From Mytilus galloprovincialis (Eukaryota; Mollusca; Bivalvia; Mytilida; Mytilidae), in NCBI RefSeq assembly GCF_965363235.1, contig NC_134841.1:39151440-39215439 (forward strand): 64,000 nt of DNA. Reading direction: 5' to 3'. The position numbers and the translations under genes are program-made. Of this stretch, positions 34,529-46,545 are shown one piece after another (position 1 is the stretch's first letter; each line of letters opens with the position of its first letter). Below the pieces are notes generated by a model. The model was not told the DNA's origin, searched no databases, and saw only the letters and a program-made list of their open reading frames with translations.

Positions 34529-35884
34529 CAATGCTTCGTTAGGTAGACATACTGTAATGCCGGCTTTCCCCATTTGTATAGTAAACCTATGTCTGTATAG
34601 TTTCTTGAAAGTATTTAGGATAAACGATAGATGTTAGTGAGATGTCTAATGCTGCAAGTAATGTAAAACTTGTAATTTGTTAAATTGGCTGTTGTTTCCA
34701 TGAGACGACAGATTTGTGTATGTTAGTTTGTTAAGAAGTTTTATTTCACGTACTGATTCCGTATTTTCGCGGTCGTTACCTTATTATACTACAAACTCAA
34801 ATAAAACTATTCTAATGATCTACTTATGAATTTAAAGTCAAAACGCATTTTTATTGATGAAGATCAATCCATGTTTACAAACAATATCAACATTACGGGA
34901 ATTTCCCTTGTGTGATTCATGGTTTCCGATTGGTAAACACTATGTAAAAAGCTCTGCCATTGGTCAGTCGAAAGTATAAATACAAAAACAACAACAGAAA
35001 CGACGGAATGTTGGGTTGACAATGAATGGGAAGTGACAAACTTAAATATAAGCTGGAATAAGTCTGAAAAATACAAACAAGCGTTGAAAGTTAATTTTGT
35101 TGTAATTTAAGATTGTCAGTGCCGTTGACGTTGCTATGTACGTGTGCCGGTGACGGTGCTAAATACGGGTGACGGTGACAGTGTCGGTGACAGTGCTATT
35201 GAAGGTGCACATTAAGAGTTCTGTCGGCGGTTTTGACATTTTAATATGTCATTTAATGTGTTATATTAAGTTATTGTCTTCTTAGTTCTTTAATGTAGAA
35301 GGGTGTTTTGATCCTTTAATTGAGAATATAGAAAGATACAAAATAAGTGACAACCTTGTTACTTGACTGTTGAACTATATACATGAACTAGTTGTGTGTG
35401 TCTATGTAAGACCAACCTTAACCGAAAACCTGACCAGACCTGTGACGGATCCTGCAAGACCCATTCTTTCCGGAGTGGATTATTTTTTATATTAATAAAA
35501 TATGAAACTTTATTTTATTCAGATATTTTATTTCATAACTGAGAATTATATATATATATACAAGTAAACGTTTTCCCTTTCTGTAACGTGTTTTGGTCCG
35601 ACGGCAAACAGTGGACGTCGAACCTTACACTTTATAGATCCTTTTACTCTCTTTTTCTTTGTGACCCTGGGTTCTCTGGTGGCCGACTCTAGCACCAGGG
35701 AGGCGGCGTTACAATACTTCGACGCTATCTTTTTGTTAAGTTTCGTTGTTATGCTTAAAGACAACCGCAGCATATCCTGGAATATATCTATGGTTGTTAA
35801 ATCTAAACATATAGTCTGAAGGCAATGCTTTAGTGATTTATTTTCCAGATTATTGAATTATGTCACCTATATTTCATGACTTTA
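34529..35884. other. Gene-free stretch
   Basis: Includes a short imperfect repeat of 'ggtgacggtg' type at about 35125-35210 and a TA microsatellite at about 35548-35562. No supported gene. Confidence 0.45.
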
Positions 35885-36050
35885 ATAGCATTATGAGTTG
35901 GTTGACCATTATGGTATCCGTGTTGTTCAGTCTTTAGTTTTCTATGTTGTGTTTTTTGTACTGTTGTTTCTCAAGTTTTTTTATACTTTTCTTTTTTGCC
36001 AGGGAATTGTCAGTTTATTTTCGACTTAGGAGTTTTCGTCCCTTTTATAT
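35885..36050 (+). repeat. Retroelement 3' tail fragment, family U (local label)
   Basis: Shares 'gagttggttgaccattatgg' and 'ttttctatgttgtgtttttt' with 59770-60060, where the same sequence follows reverse-transcriptase-like coding. Truncated copy. Confidence 0.55.
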
Positions 36051-36414
36051 AGAAATTTATATCATACAATGTTTGCAACATGACGACCATTATGACACAG
36101 AATAATAATTATGTACAACTAACACAATCAGTGGTAGTTTATCATGTTCATGTGTCTTTTTGTTTTGTAGAAGAGGAGGGACATAATTTATTCTCTTGAC
36201 TAGAAACTAACCCGCTTTTATTGATATATATTATTCGTTTGCAATGTACTAACATTTACCCATAAAAGCGACAGAAGATACCTACCGGATAATCCATCAA
36301 CAAAAACATTAATAACAGACATTAACATGGGAAAAGAAAAGAAAAAATAACGACAATACAAACAACATATGAAACAAAGCAAGTCAAATCGCACATAAAA
36401 AACTCCAGTGTAAT
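36051..36414. other. Gene-free stretch
   Basis: Nothing recognised. Confidence 0.4.
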
Positions 36415-36612
36415 ATTAGGTGCTCATGATAACTCAGTTTTAGCTAGCTATAAAACCAGGTTCAATATAAGAAAATGCATGTACCAAGTCAGGAATATGA
36501 CAGTTGTTATCCATTCCTTTGATATGTTTCAGATTTTGATGTTGCCATTCGATAAGGGACTTTCCGTTTTGAATTATCCTCGGAGTTCAGTATTTTTGTA
36601 ATTTTACTTTTT
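36415..36612 (+). repeat. Dispersed repeat, family P
   Basis: Contains 'gctataaaaccaggttcaat', 'caagtcaggaatatgacag' and 'cctcggagttcagta'. Confidence 0.65.
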
Positions 36613-36911
36613 TCTTGTATCAACAGTTGCTTGTCCAAGTAAGTTATACCTGTTATATTGATTATAGCAAGTAAATTCATGTGATAAGACAGTCACAATC
36701 GACGAAAAAGAATACTGGATTTTAGCTAAAGCGGTTTAAAGATATTATGGTCGTTTATGACAAATAAATTTCAGAACAGTAAACCATATCGTGCTAGCGT
36801 CCGTAAAACTTCCAAAACGATTACTGTAATATTAATCTAAGTTACCCCTGTTTCCATAGATTCTTTTTAAGTTGCAATTAGTTATCAAAGGTACCAGGAT
36901 TATAATTTAGT

Positions 36912-36955
36912 ACGCCAGACGCGCGTTTCGTCTACATAAGACTCATCAGTGACGC
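36912..36955 (-). ncRNA. Type I hammerhead ribozyme, core intact
   Basis: GCGTCA, CTGATGA, GTCT-loop-AGAC, GAA, AC-GCGC-GT, cleavage C, TGGCGT. Helix I has six pairs; helix III two pairs with a GCGC loop; site GUC. Confidence 0.93.
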
Positions 36956-37267
36956 TCAAATCAAAAATATTTATAAACCCAAACAAGTACAAAGTTGAAG
37001 AGCATTGAGGATCCAAAATTCCAAAAAGTTGTGCCAAATACGGCTAAGGTAATCTATGCCTGGGATAAGAAAATCCTTAGTTTTTCAAAAAGTTCAAAGT
37101 TTTGTATACAGGAAATTTATAAAAATGACCACATTATTGATATTCATGTCAACACCGAAGTGTTGACTACTGGGCTGGTGATACCCTCGGGGACGAAACG
37201 TCCACCAGCAGTGGCATCGACCCAGTGGTGTAAATAGTTATCAAAGGTACCAGGATTATAATTTAGT

Positions 37268-37311
37268 ACGCCAGACGCGCGTTTCGTCTACATAAGACTC
37301 ATCAGTGACGC
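37268..37311 (-). ncRNA. Type I hammerhead ribozyme, core intact
   Basis: Identical to the copy 356 bp upstream; the pair bounds one full monomer. Confidence 0.93.
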
Positions 37312-37623
37312 TCAAATCAAAAATATTTATAAACCCAAACAAGTACAAAGTTGAAGAGCATTGAGGATCCAAAATTCCAAAAAGTTGTGCCAAATACGGC
37401 TAAGGTAATCTATGCCTGGGATAAGAAAATCCTTAGTTTTTCAAAAAGTTCAAAGTTTTGTATACAGGAAATTTATAAAAATGACCACATTATTGATATT
37501 CATGTCAACACCGAAGTGTTGACTACTGGGCTGGTGATACCCTCGGGGACGAAACGTCCACCAGCAGTGGTATCGACCCAGTGGTGTAAATAGTTATCAA
37601 AGGTTATAGGATTATAATTTAGT

Positions 37624-37667
37624 ACGCCTGACGCGCGTTTCGTCTACATAAGACTCATCAGTGACGC
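37624..37667 (-). ncRNA. Type I hammerhead ribozyme, core intact, helix I mismatch
   Basis: Core and GUC site are intact, but the base after the cleavage point is A, which cannot pair with A at the foot of helix I. Confidence 0.88.
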
Positions 37668-37699
37668 TCAAATCAAAAATATTTATAAACCCAAACAAG

Positions 37700-38049
37700 C
37701 AACACTTTATCAAGGAAATCATGAAAAGCTCTGAAATATATCGCAATAACTCAGATATACAGACGCAGCTAGAATGTTGCCTAGCAAAGATATCACCATG
37801 GCCTTTTCCAAAGGCCAATTCACAAAGTAGGACAGCATCATATTGAGATTCTTGGTCACTCCTATTGGACACTATTTAGATATGTAAGTAAACATATGAT
37901 TATATGCAAAAATATATTCTAGCCGAAACAATCTAAGAGCTAATCTTATTCAAATGCAAGGGAATAGAAAATAAGCAAAAGAAAACAAAAAAGTTAAAAC
38001 TATAATTTGTATTTGATTTTGTACACATTGTAATTTGTACACAAAGTCA
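37700..38049. other. Gene-free stretch
   Basis: The minus strand near 37720-37840 has a phrase (ARQHSSCVCISELLRY) like the retroelement fragment at 30280-30510; probably a small remnant. Confidence 0.4.
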
Positions 38050-38270
38050 GTAGTTACGATTGTGAGAATGGTCGAGTAGTTACGATTGTGTTGTGAGAAT
38101 ATCCGAGTAAGTACAATTGTGTTGTGAGAATTGCCGAGTAGGTACGATTGTGTTATGAGAATGGCCGAGTAGGTACGATTGTGTTGTGAGAATGGCCGAG
38201 TAGGTACAATTGTGTTATAAGAATAGCCGAGTAGTTATGATTGTGTTGTGAGAATGACCATTCTTTGCAG
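38050..38270. repeat. Minisatellite, 31-bp unit, about 7 copies
   Basis: Unit ggccgagtaggtacgattgt followed by gttgtgagaat, with point variation between copies. Confidence 0.85.
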
Positions 38271-38384
38271 TACAATACATATCGTTTGACCTCTTTCTTG
38301 TGCCTGTATTGATAGATTGTTTCCAGTTGTCTACGTTAACATGTCAAATAAACTTTCTCGTTTGAATTGTTTTACATTGTCTTA

Positions 38385-38540
38385 TCGAGGCCTTTTATAG
38401 CTGACTATGCGGTATGGGCTTTGCTCATTGTTGAAGGCCGCACGGTGACCTATAGTTGTTAATGTCTGTGTCATTTTGGTCTTTTGTGGATAGTTATCTC
38501 ATTGGCAATCATACCACATCTTCTTTTTTATATACTAGCT
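38385..38540 (+). repeat. Dispersed repeat, family S
   Basis: Longest S copy in plus orientation: 'gcggtatgggctttgctcat', 'gaaggccgcacggtgacc', 'tctcattggcaatcatacc'. Confidence 0.65.
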
Positions 38541-41439
38541 ATATGTAATGTCGGATACAGCGCACCTTTGTTTGTATACATTACAATTTCTAACATAAAA
38601 ATTACAAAAATACAGATGTCTTCAAGTAATTGTTTCTAAAACCAAATAAAGCTATGTTTGTACACCTGCAACACAATAGAATATTGCACGCTGACGTTTA
38701 TTTTGTGCTCTCAAGGAAATATGTTGCGTGACAAAAATATTTAACAATCATTATCTAAAAAACCGAAACCTTAATTTTTCCGCGTAAATATTCAATTACT
38801 AACAAGAAATAACTTTTGCCGAATTCTTTAATACTTCATATGTTAGGCAATAAGTAGTGTGATCTTGATATGATTTTAAAGTATATACACGTAAGATAAC
38901 TAATTTGATGTAAATATTGTATATAGATACATATGTTCATAGATTTTCAGACCTTTTAAAAAAAAATATGATTATTCCATTGAAAAGGCTATTTTGGATA
39001 GTATATCCATTTTTATATGACTATGTTTTTTTTCTCAAGCAACCCTATATTTTTGAGGACGTCTATGTTTGATCAAGTGAAAACATTCCTATGGTTAAAA
39101 ACAATAAGTGTTAGAGTATGTACAATGTACGTTTATACAACAATGAAGAGGTAAACATAAATACATTGTAATTAAAAAGCAAAGCACGAAACCAATGAAT
39201 AAACCCAGTGTGATAATGCTGTACTACCACTTGAATAAATTGTTGTTTATAGTCTTATAAAATCTATGCCAAAGTGGGGCGTTTGTTAGGCTGTACGGCT
39301 GTCCAAGTTACCAGCCACGTCCGGTTAGAATGGCGTGAGTAGAGAGATTTTCACGCTCTTTTCATTTGAAGAGTAAAATTACAAAAAAACAACGAAATCA
39401 AAGGGTAATTAACAACTAAAAAAATTAAATGCTCAAACACATCAAACGAGCCTTGCAGCAACTCATGGATTAGATCTTAGGTAAACTGTTGAAAGGCGAA
39501 ATTTATATTCCTTACTTATATTGACTCATTTTACTGACTAAATTTCCTTTGGCAATGGACGTTAGGCAACCAACAATTATTATCTAAAAGTGTCCGTTCA
39601 TACATTTTTAAAAGTTTTCAAAGTTTAACCCTTGATTGATTTTTCTATTACATATTACATATTTTATTCATGTAGCTCTTCAACTGTCTGGTTCTTATAC
39701 ATCTATGGCTCTCAAATTTTCGTCATTTAAAACAGAAATTCTCGCGGACATTTTTTATTGGTTAGCCTGACTGCTCTGATAAAACCAACGACCTTCGATA
39801 GAAAAACTGACAATCCTAATCTATTTAGACTGGAGTCGAGTGCACCCACAACCTCAGTGTTGACTGGCTAGTGATTACAGACCAAGGCCCCAATTAAAGA
39901 TACTTGTGCGAAGTTTGTGCTTATAATATGTATAGTGCCCAGAATAAGATGAACATATTAAACTATAATACTTGCGAAATAGCAGTCAATCGGTCTGATC
40001 GCATGTAATAATACTAAAAAAATGATCTACAATCGAAAAGAGGAAGAAATAAAATCTGAGCTGGACATATTTATATTCCAGCTATATTTGTATTATTGTA
40101 TTATCATAGAATATTGCACGCTAACTATTTATCATAGGGAAATACGTTTCTTAACAATAATATAAAGATGTCATAACAAAACCGAAAGCTAAAGTTTTCC
40201 TCGTTCGTGTACGTAGTTTAAGTCACATCACTTTTATTTCTGATTATCAAACAATCTGACATGAAGTATTTAATTACTAACATGAATAGTTTATTTGCCG
40301 GGTACAGGCATTTATAATTTCCAGCATACCACATGTTCTGCAGTATAAGAGGTGATCTTGAAATGATTTAAGTGTTGACAAGATAACCAAGTCAGAATTG
40401 TGATGAATACAACTGAAGCAAAATATACTGGTAAGGATGATCAGTAATATGATTAAAAAACTTAATAAGATAAATAATTCAGGGAAAATGGAAAACTCAT
40501 TTAATTGTAAACATACTGGTAAGGTTTGTTTTTATGAGAACAAATTATAGGCAAAACATTTGATGAAGACGTGTTAAACAAATTTTAATGGCAAGGATTT
40601 TCAGTTCAAAGACTGAAGTGTTCATAAGATAAGAATAAAGAATGATAAGGAACACTTCTGAAAAATGACATATTGGTAAGGATTTTAAATAAAATGATCT
40701 CGAATCAAAAATAAAGTGTATCCATTGTCTGTATGAAATGATTTGTGGGATATACATCAATGATATAGCAACACAACAATAAACCATAAAAAAACCTCTT
40801 AGTTGTGTGTTTTCTATTCGCTATTTGTTTATGAATTTAGAACCTGCATAATGGTTCAAGCCATTTCAGAAAACTTTGAAATATACAAATGAGAAGAACG
40901 TGTCTCATTGCCGATGGGAAAACTATCACTAGTCTAAAATTCAAATTGTATAATAGACTAGTCGAACTGAAGGTCACCCACCCAACAGCTTTCAATACAG
41001 AGCTTACGCATACCGTATTAAAAACTCTAAGAGATCCTGTCATGACAAAATTAAAACAAATTCAAACTAGAAATTTGTCATTTTAACAAGACTTAGTTTT
41101 TAATCCTCTGTAATTTATAAGTATAATTGATAAATGATCTTTTTCATTTAGATCATTACTTGGATCATTATTTATTGTAGAAAAATACAATTTGGATCCT
41201 TATTTATTGTAGAAAAATACAATTTACAGAATTTGAAAATCTTGTGTTTTTCATTCATTAAAAATATTTTATCCAATTATTTGCCCATTGCTTTTATTTT
41301 ATATTCCGGAAGACATATCTTGGTTCTTTCTAACTATACCTAACATTTTACTAGGAGACGCTGCATTTAAGAAAAAAAAATACCTGAATATCCTGTATTT
41401 ATGCATTTTTCACTGAAATCCAAAATTTTAGCATATCTA
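38541..41439. other. Gene-free stretch
   Basis: AT-rich DNA. A small tandem duplication of about 32 bp lies at 41160-41222 ('ttattgtagaaaaatacaat' twice). A 65-codon frame at 40889 shows no family resemblance. Nothing else recognised. Confidence 0.45.
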
Positions 41440-41650
41440 TCACATAAGCAACACGACGGGTGCCACATGTGGAGCAGGATCTGCTTACCCTTCCGGAGCA
41501 CCTGAGATCACCCCTTGTTTTTGTTGGGGTTCGTGTTGTTTATTCTTTGGTTTTCTATGTTGTGTCATGTGTACTATTGTTTGTCTGTTTGTCTTTTTCA
41601 TTTTTAGCCATGGCGTTGTCAGTTTATTTTCGATTTATGCTATATATAAT
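41440..41650 (+). repeat. Retroelement 3' tail fragment, family U
   Basis: Contains 'gacgggtgccacatgtggag', 'ggatctgcttacccttccgg' and 'ttttctatgttgtgtcatgt'. The same block occurs reversed at 45175-45370 and follows reverse-transcriptase-like coding at 59900-60110. It is fused in frame to the reverse transcriptase remnant that follows, which inflates that open frame by about 28 codons. Confidence 0.65.
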
Positions 41651-44061
41651 TCAGAGGAATATTGGAAACTACTTAAAGAATTGAAAAAGACCACAAAACA
41701 TGAAAATAACTCTGAAGAAATATTTAAAAACGTAGAAGAGCTAGACAAACATTTTCAAAACCAAGGAAACTTCTGTTCTGTCAACAAGGAATTTCAAAAA
41801 ATCATACAAACAGAATTTAAAAACATTGAAGATAAAATTTTATATTTAAACACCACTGACAAACCTTTTACACTATCAGAGGTTAAAATTGTAATAAATA
41901 AACTAAAAACAGGTAAATCTTCAGTACCTGATCAAATTTTAAATGAAATTATTAAATTCAGTAGTCCTGATACACTTAAATCTTTTACAAAACTTTTCAA
42001 TGCTATACTAAAATCTGGATGCTATCCTAAATTATGGGAAAAATCATATATTATTCCAATTCATAAATCAGGAGACAAACATGATTTAAATAACTATAGA
42101 GGAATTGCTTTAATGAGCTGTTTGTCAAAAGTATTTAATGCATTGTTAAATAATAGACTAAACAAACTTATGGAATCCAAATATAACCCCTCACAGTTTG
42201 GTTTTCGAGAGAATCATAGAACTTCTGATAGCTTATTAATTCATAAATCAGGAGACAAATATGATTTAAATAACTATAGAGGAATTGCTTTAATGAGCTG
42301 TTTGTCAAAAGTATTTAGTGAATTGTTACATAATAGACTAAACAAACTTATGGAATCCAAATATAACCCCTCACAGTTTGGATTTCGAGAGAATCATAGA
42401 ACTTCTGACAGCTTTTTTATTCTTAAATCTATTATAAATAAATACCTTCATAAAAATAAAAAGAAAATATATGTTTGCTTCATAGACTTTAAAAAAACAT
42501 TTGACTCTCTTTGGCGGCTAGGACTAATGTATAAATTGTGTAAACAAGGAGTTGGTAAACACATCTTTAACATCATTAAAGCACAATTCAATCATACTCT
42601 TGGTTCTTTCAAACATAAGAATTCAGAGTCTAGACATTTTATTACAGATAAAGGTGTAAGACAAGGAGATTCTTTAAGCTCCACTTTATTTAACATTTTT
42701 ATTAACGACTTAAGTCAGATATTTGAAAAGCAAAACTGTACCCCTGTAAAACTTATAAATTCAGACATAGGAAGTCTCCTATTTGCAGATGATTTAATCA
42801 TATTATCAGAGAGCGAAAACGGTCTGCAAAATAGCTTAAATAATCTCCGGAGTATTGTGATAAATGGCAATTAACTGTTAATACAAAAAATCTAAAACCA
42901 TGATACTACAAAATAATCCAAGTAAAATAAATAAACTCTTTTTGAAATTTAAAGGAAAATACCTTGAAAAAGTATATGAATATAAATACATTGGATGTGT
43001 TATAACATCTAATGGCAGTCTAACTAGTTGCAAAAAAGGCAAGAAAAGTTTTATTTGCTATTAACTCTTACTCATCAGGCTTTGGACAACTTCCTGTGAG
43101 AGTGTCTTGCAACCTTTTTGGAACTTTGGTCAAACCTATTCTAACATATAATAGTGAAATATGTTATATGGACACTTATATTCAATTTTATAGAGCTAAA
43201 CTCCGAGCTAACAAAAATAGCTCATCACCAGATGCTATTCATTTTATTGATAAAACTATTTTAGAAAAAAAACCAGCTACATTTTATTAAACAAGTACTG
43301 GGGACAAAAAAGAAGCTCAACAAATCTAGCTGTTAGAAATGAACTAGGACTTCTGCCATTAAAAACTTTCATAAAAACCCAAACTATGATGCACCTATCT
43401 AGATTAAATAATGAAAATCTAAACCACTTCTTAATGAAGCCTTTAAATTAACTAAAAGTTTAAATACTAAGTAAACATACTCTTGGTATACGTTTGCAAA
43501 ATATGTGTCACAAGATATAAATATTGACATCAAACTTATTGAGGAAACTAAAACTTTAAAACAGACTAAAATGTTAAACCCCAAATAAAAAAGGGTTATA
43601 TTAACTATTATCAAACTCTTATTGATGACAAAATAAATAACTTAAACGAAAATAATAAAATATGTCTATATAAATTTCTTAAATCTAATATAAATAACCA
43701 AATGAAATACTACCTATCGCACCCAAGTAAAGAAACAAGAAAAATGTTAACCAAATTTAGAATAAGCGATCATTGTCTCTTAATAGAAACTGGACGATAT
43801 ACCAAAATACCACGAAATGAAAAAAAATGTAAAATATGTTATATCTTAGACGATGAATTCCATTCTTTCATTAACTGTAAAATAAATAAAAATAAAAGAG
43901 AAATCTTTCTGAAATATTATATACAAAAATATGTAAATTTTAATACACTTAATTTTACTGAAAAACTGGTGATTATACTAAATCCATCAACACCAAATGA
44001 TGTAAAAGCAGTTGTTTCTTTTATTAAAGAGTCATTAGAACTGAGGAAAGGAAAACAATAA
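41651..44061 (+). pseudogene. Non-LTR retrotransposon reverse transcriptase, truncated and frameshifted
   Basis: The open frame to 42874 encodes the RT fingers and palm: a GKSSVPDQILNEIIK region, IIPIHKSGDK..NYRGIAL, motif A FIDFKKTFDSLWR, motif B GVRQGDSLSSTLFNIFIND and motif C LFADDLIIL. A 180-bp segment is duplicated in frame (42059-42238 and 42239-42418), repeating 60 residues of the fingers. The frame is then lost; thumb-like coding continues in other frames to about 43620. Frame 43702-44061 (ending in GKQ) carries the C-terminal zinc-knuckle-like pattern C-x2-C with a following E-x-H and C typical of LINE ORF2. The endonuclease domain is absent, so the copy is 5'-truncated. Codon use is very A-rich. 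It is not an active element. Confidence 0.85.
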
Positions 44062-45174
44062 CTGTTTTTATCATATCTCTTATAATATTGTCGAGTTTTC
44101 ATTATGTTTGATCATGTTTGTTTTGTCAATGTATTTGCCATAACCAAAATTGGTTTTTGTCTGTTTTGGAAATACAGATTTTTTCTTAATTGGATCAAGA
44201 TGATTATAATGAATCTGTTAAAAAGTTTCATTTGGTTTGCAGTGACTAGTTTTACATCCTTATTTGTAATCTCCGATACTCATATTTTGGTTTCAGTATA
44301 ATTGTTATTTTTTATTTAAAACCTAGGAAGACCGAATGAATTAAATTATATTTCAGTCAAAATTGATATAAAGAACGAAGCAAACTTTTATAAAAAAAGA
44401 TGCATTTAATTAAAAGTTGTTACACGTACGTTGGTTACGTAATGTACTTGTCTGTTGTGTTTTTGTTTTTACTTTCTTTTATCTTCCGTGTATAAATACG
44501 CCGCTTTATAAGGCGATCCAGATTCTTTTACTCATTTAAGCTTAAAGAGTCCAAACAGTATTGTTAAGTCACCTTTAAAACATACTTTGTTAGGAAATAA
44601 TTAAAAAAAACGTACAAAAATAAGATATTCACATCGTGATATCAAACAACAATGAAAGACAGAAGGAAACGAAACTTAAGAAATGTTCACATTTAAATGA
44701 TTTAGATAAATTTTCCTCAGGAATATAATAATTCTAAAACCAATAGAACAATTAAAACAATTAAAACAATAGAACATGTGTCGAGTGTCGTGCTTAACAT
44801 GCTTGATAAAAGAACAAAACCGATCAAAACCGGTTCTTAAGATTTATAAACTTTGGTAATTATTGATTTTATCTGCCGAGAACGATTCGTTTACTTTGTA
44901 AGATACCCCCATGGTTAATAAATGAGCTGTTAAACAAGAAGTCAGTTGGATCATTAGTTAACGTTATTCAAAATGGCATATTAAAAGGAAATACCTATAT
45001 GGTCCAACAACTCATATGGTATAGCCTTATGCGTTTGAGTGTATGCAAATTGTCATAACCAGTCGCGTACGATTGGGCAATATGAGTATATACAAATAAT
45101 CATTACCACCCGCGAATAATCCAAAGAATCATATGGTCTAGAAAAGAGGAACAAAAGCTACCAAAGAAAGGTTC
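44062..45174. other. Gene-free stretch
   Basis: AT-rich sequence. No polyA-ended element border was identified. Nothing recognised. Confidence 0.45.
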
Positions 45175-45920
45175 AAACTCATAAATCGAAAATAAAGTGA
45201 CAACGCAATGGCTAAAAATGAAAAAGACAAACAGACAAAATATGGTACACAAAACAAAACAAAGAAAATAAAAGACTAAGCAACACGAACCACACCAAAA
45301 TATTGGATTGTCTCAGGTGCTCCGGAAGGGTAAGCAGATCCTGCTTCACATAAGGCATTCGTCGTGTTGCTCATGCTAGTACAAACCCGGTAATAAGTCT
45401 AATTCGGTAGGTCCTATTCGTGAAAAGGAAACGGATTGTAATGACGACATAAAGAACATATCCGATATCATATGTGAAACGGATATAACTGGTGATGGCG
45501 TTCATAACATTTACGAAGGGATGATTTCTTCTTCACCATTTGGAACAATTGATTTGATAGCTTCCTTGTGACCAGGAACCCTCTATCAAGAAAAAGAGGG
45601 ACGAAAGATACCAGAGGGACAGTCAAACTCATAAATCGACAATAAACTGACAACGCCATGGCTAAAAATGAAAAGGACAAACAAACAAACATGATAGGAA
45701 ATACAAGCCCGGGAATATCGTATCAATTGGGAGATATATACTCCGTATACAGGCGCTGCTGAAATGTTGCTACATAGAAATAAATAGTTCACAATTGGGG
45801 AGCCAAATCATCTTTTTGGTCGTAAAGTGTTGTTTTTAACCGACCCTCTTTGTCAATTTCTAGGTATGAGTCAAGATATGAGGCCAACTGAACTGGAACA
45901 TTCACATAGCAGTTCAATTT
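45175..45920 (-). pseudogene. Remnant of a second reverse-transcriptase element (C-terminal part)
   Basis: Read on the minus strand from 45920 downward: YLEIDKEGRLKTTLYD, then FLCSNISAAPVYGVYISQLI and RYSRAC, then after a tail-like insert at about 45600-45690, FLDRGFLVTRKLSNQ and KKSSLRKCYERHH, then the family U tail (45370-45175). Frames change several times. From memory, phrases of this kind are very common at the end of RT polyproteins in bivalves; the clade is not assigned. A second tail, in better condition, is at 59640-60120. Confidence 0.7.
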
Positions 45921-46521
45921 GTAGACATTTTCGCGTTCCGTGTAAGTAGTTTATGTCAATTTTAATCAAAATCAAGTTCAACGAAATTGGATAAAAAAAA
46001 ATATATAAGTTTAAGTGCAATGTAAAATATATATAACATCAAAATTCATTTTTCTTTCTGTTTCAGCAGCTTGTAAAATATTTTTTTTATATTTTCCTGC
46101 ATTTCATGAATGTTGTACATATTTTTATCTGATTTAGTTAGAAATAAGAAGCTGTATATGTGGTAGAAATGCCAATGAGACAACTCCATTACAGAGATTT
46201 AATGACGTAGGCGTTATTAACTGTAGGTCGACCTACGGCCTGAATAATAATCAAACTGAAATATAAATCAAGCGATAACAGGACAAAGGTTAATCAATTC
46301 GAACAAACCAAAAACAACATGAATTATGTAGAAACAATAACCTAAATACAAATATAATATGAAGCAATATATAATAACAGTATTTGTTTGCGAAGATTGA
46401 GACCTTAGCATCCTATGTAGTAAGTTAAATTTACAATTGATTAAAACGGTTTTCATACTTTTGTAGATTTATCAAAGTTTTTTAATCAAACAAAGTCATA
46501 TTGTCTTCGTTTATCTTTTAC
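45921..46521. other. Upstream region of the Mab-21-like gene
   Basis: Holds a reversed family S fragment at about 46150-46240 and no other coding. The first, non-coding exon and promoter of the downstream gene must lie here or further upstream, but I could not place them. Confidence 0.4.
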
Positions 46522-46523
46522 AG
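46510..46523 (+). other. Splice acceptor before the Mab-21-like coding exon
   Basis: Pyrimidine-rich tttatcttttacag, 22 bases before the ATG. It implies a 5' UTR intron and explains why the open frame extends upstream of the true start. Confidence 0.65.
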
Positions 46524-46545
46524 AAACACACATCTATTAAAGAAA

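Larger units (their letters stand above)
36881..37699 (-). mobile_element. Retrozyme array 3: two complete, near-identical monomers plus a partial
   Basis: Monomers start at 36881, 37237 and 37593, exactly 356 bp apart; the third stops at about 37699. Monomers 1 and 2 differ by one base that I can see (C/T in 'gtggyatcgaccc'). All three ribozymes have an intact core. On the minus strand each complete monomer also holds a hairpin GUCAACAC-UUCG-GUGUUGAC (for example 37148-37167), with the especially stable cUUCGg loop. This is the youngest-looking array. Self-cleavage of a minus-strand transcript at consecutive ribozymes would free a 356-nt RNA. Confidence 0.9.

Noticed and set aside
36620..36650. 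Candidate C1q signal-exon end or 12-nt microexon (caacag ... TTGCTTGTCCAA then GTAAGT)
   Set aside because: The resemblance to the Cys-containing end of C1q exon 1 is too short, and no signal peptide precedes it.
36995..37593. Repeated 80-codon open frames beginning MKSIEDPKFQ in the retrozyme monomers
   Set aside because: They lie antisense to the ribozyme, are broken in older copies and resemble no protein family; they are by-products of the repeat.
28030..37699. CRISPR-like or ordinary satellite interpretation of the 356-bp arrays
   Set aside because: Units are far too long and lack spacers for CRISPR; the ribozyme and hairpin explain the conservation better than an inert satellite.
41567..41650. 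N-terminal ~28 residues of the RT open frame as a signal or membrane segment
   Set aside because: They come from the family U tail repeat, present elsewhere without the RT; the fusion is fortuitous.
46501..46545. Upstream extension of the Mab-21-like protein
   Set aside because: It begins at a TTG and spans a splice acceptor, so it is intronic.
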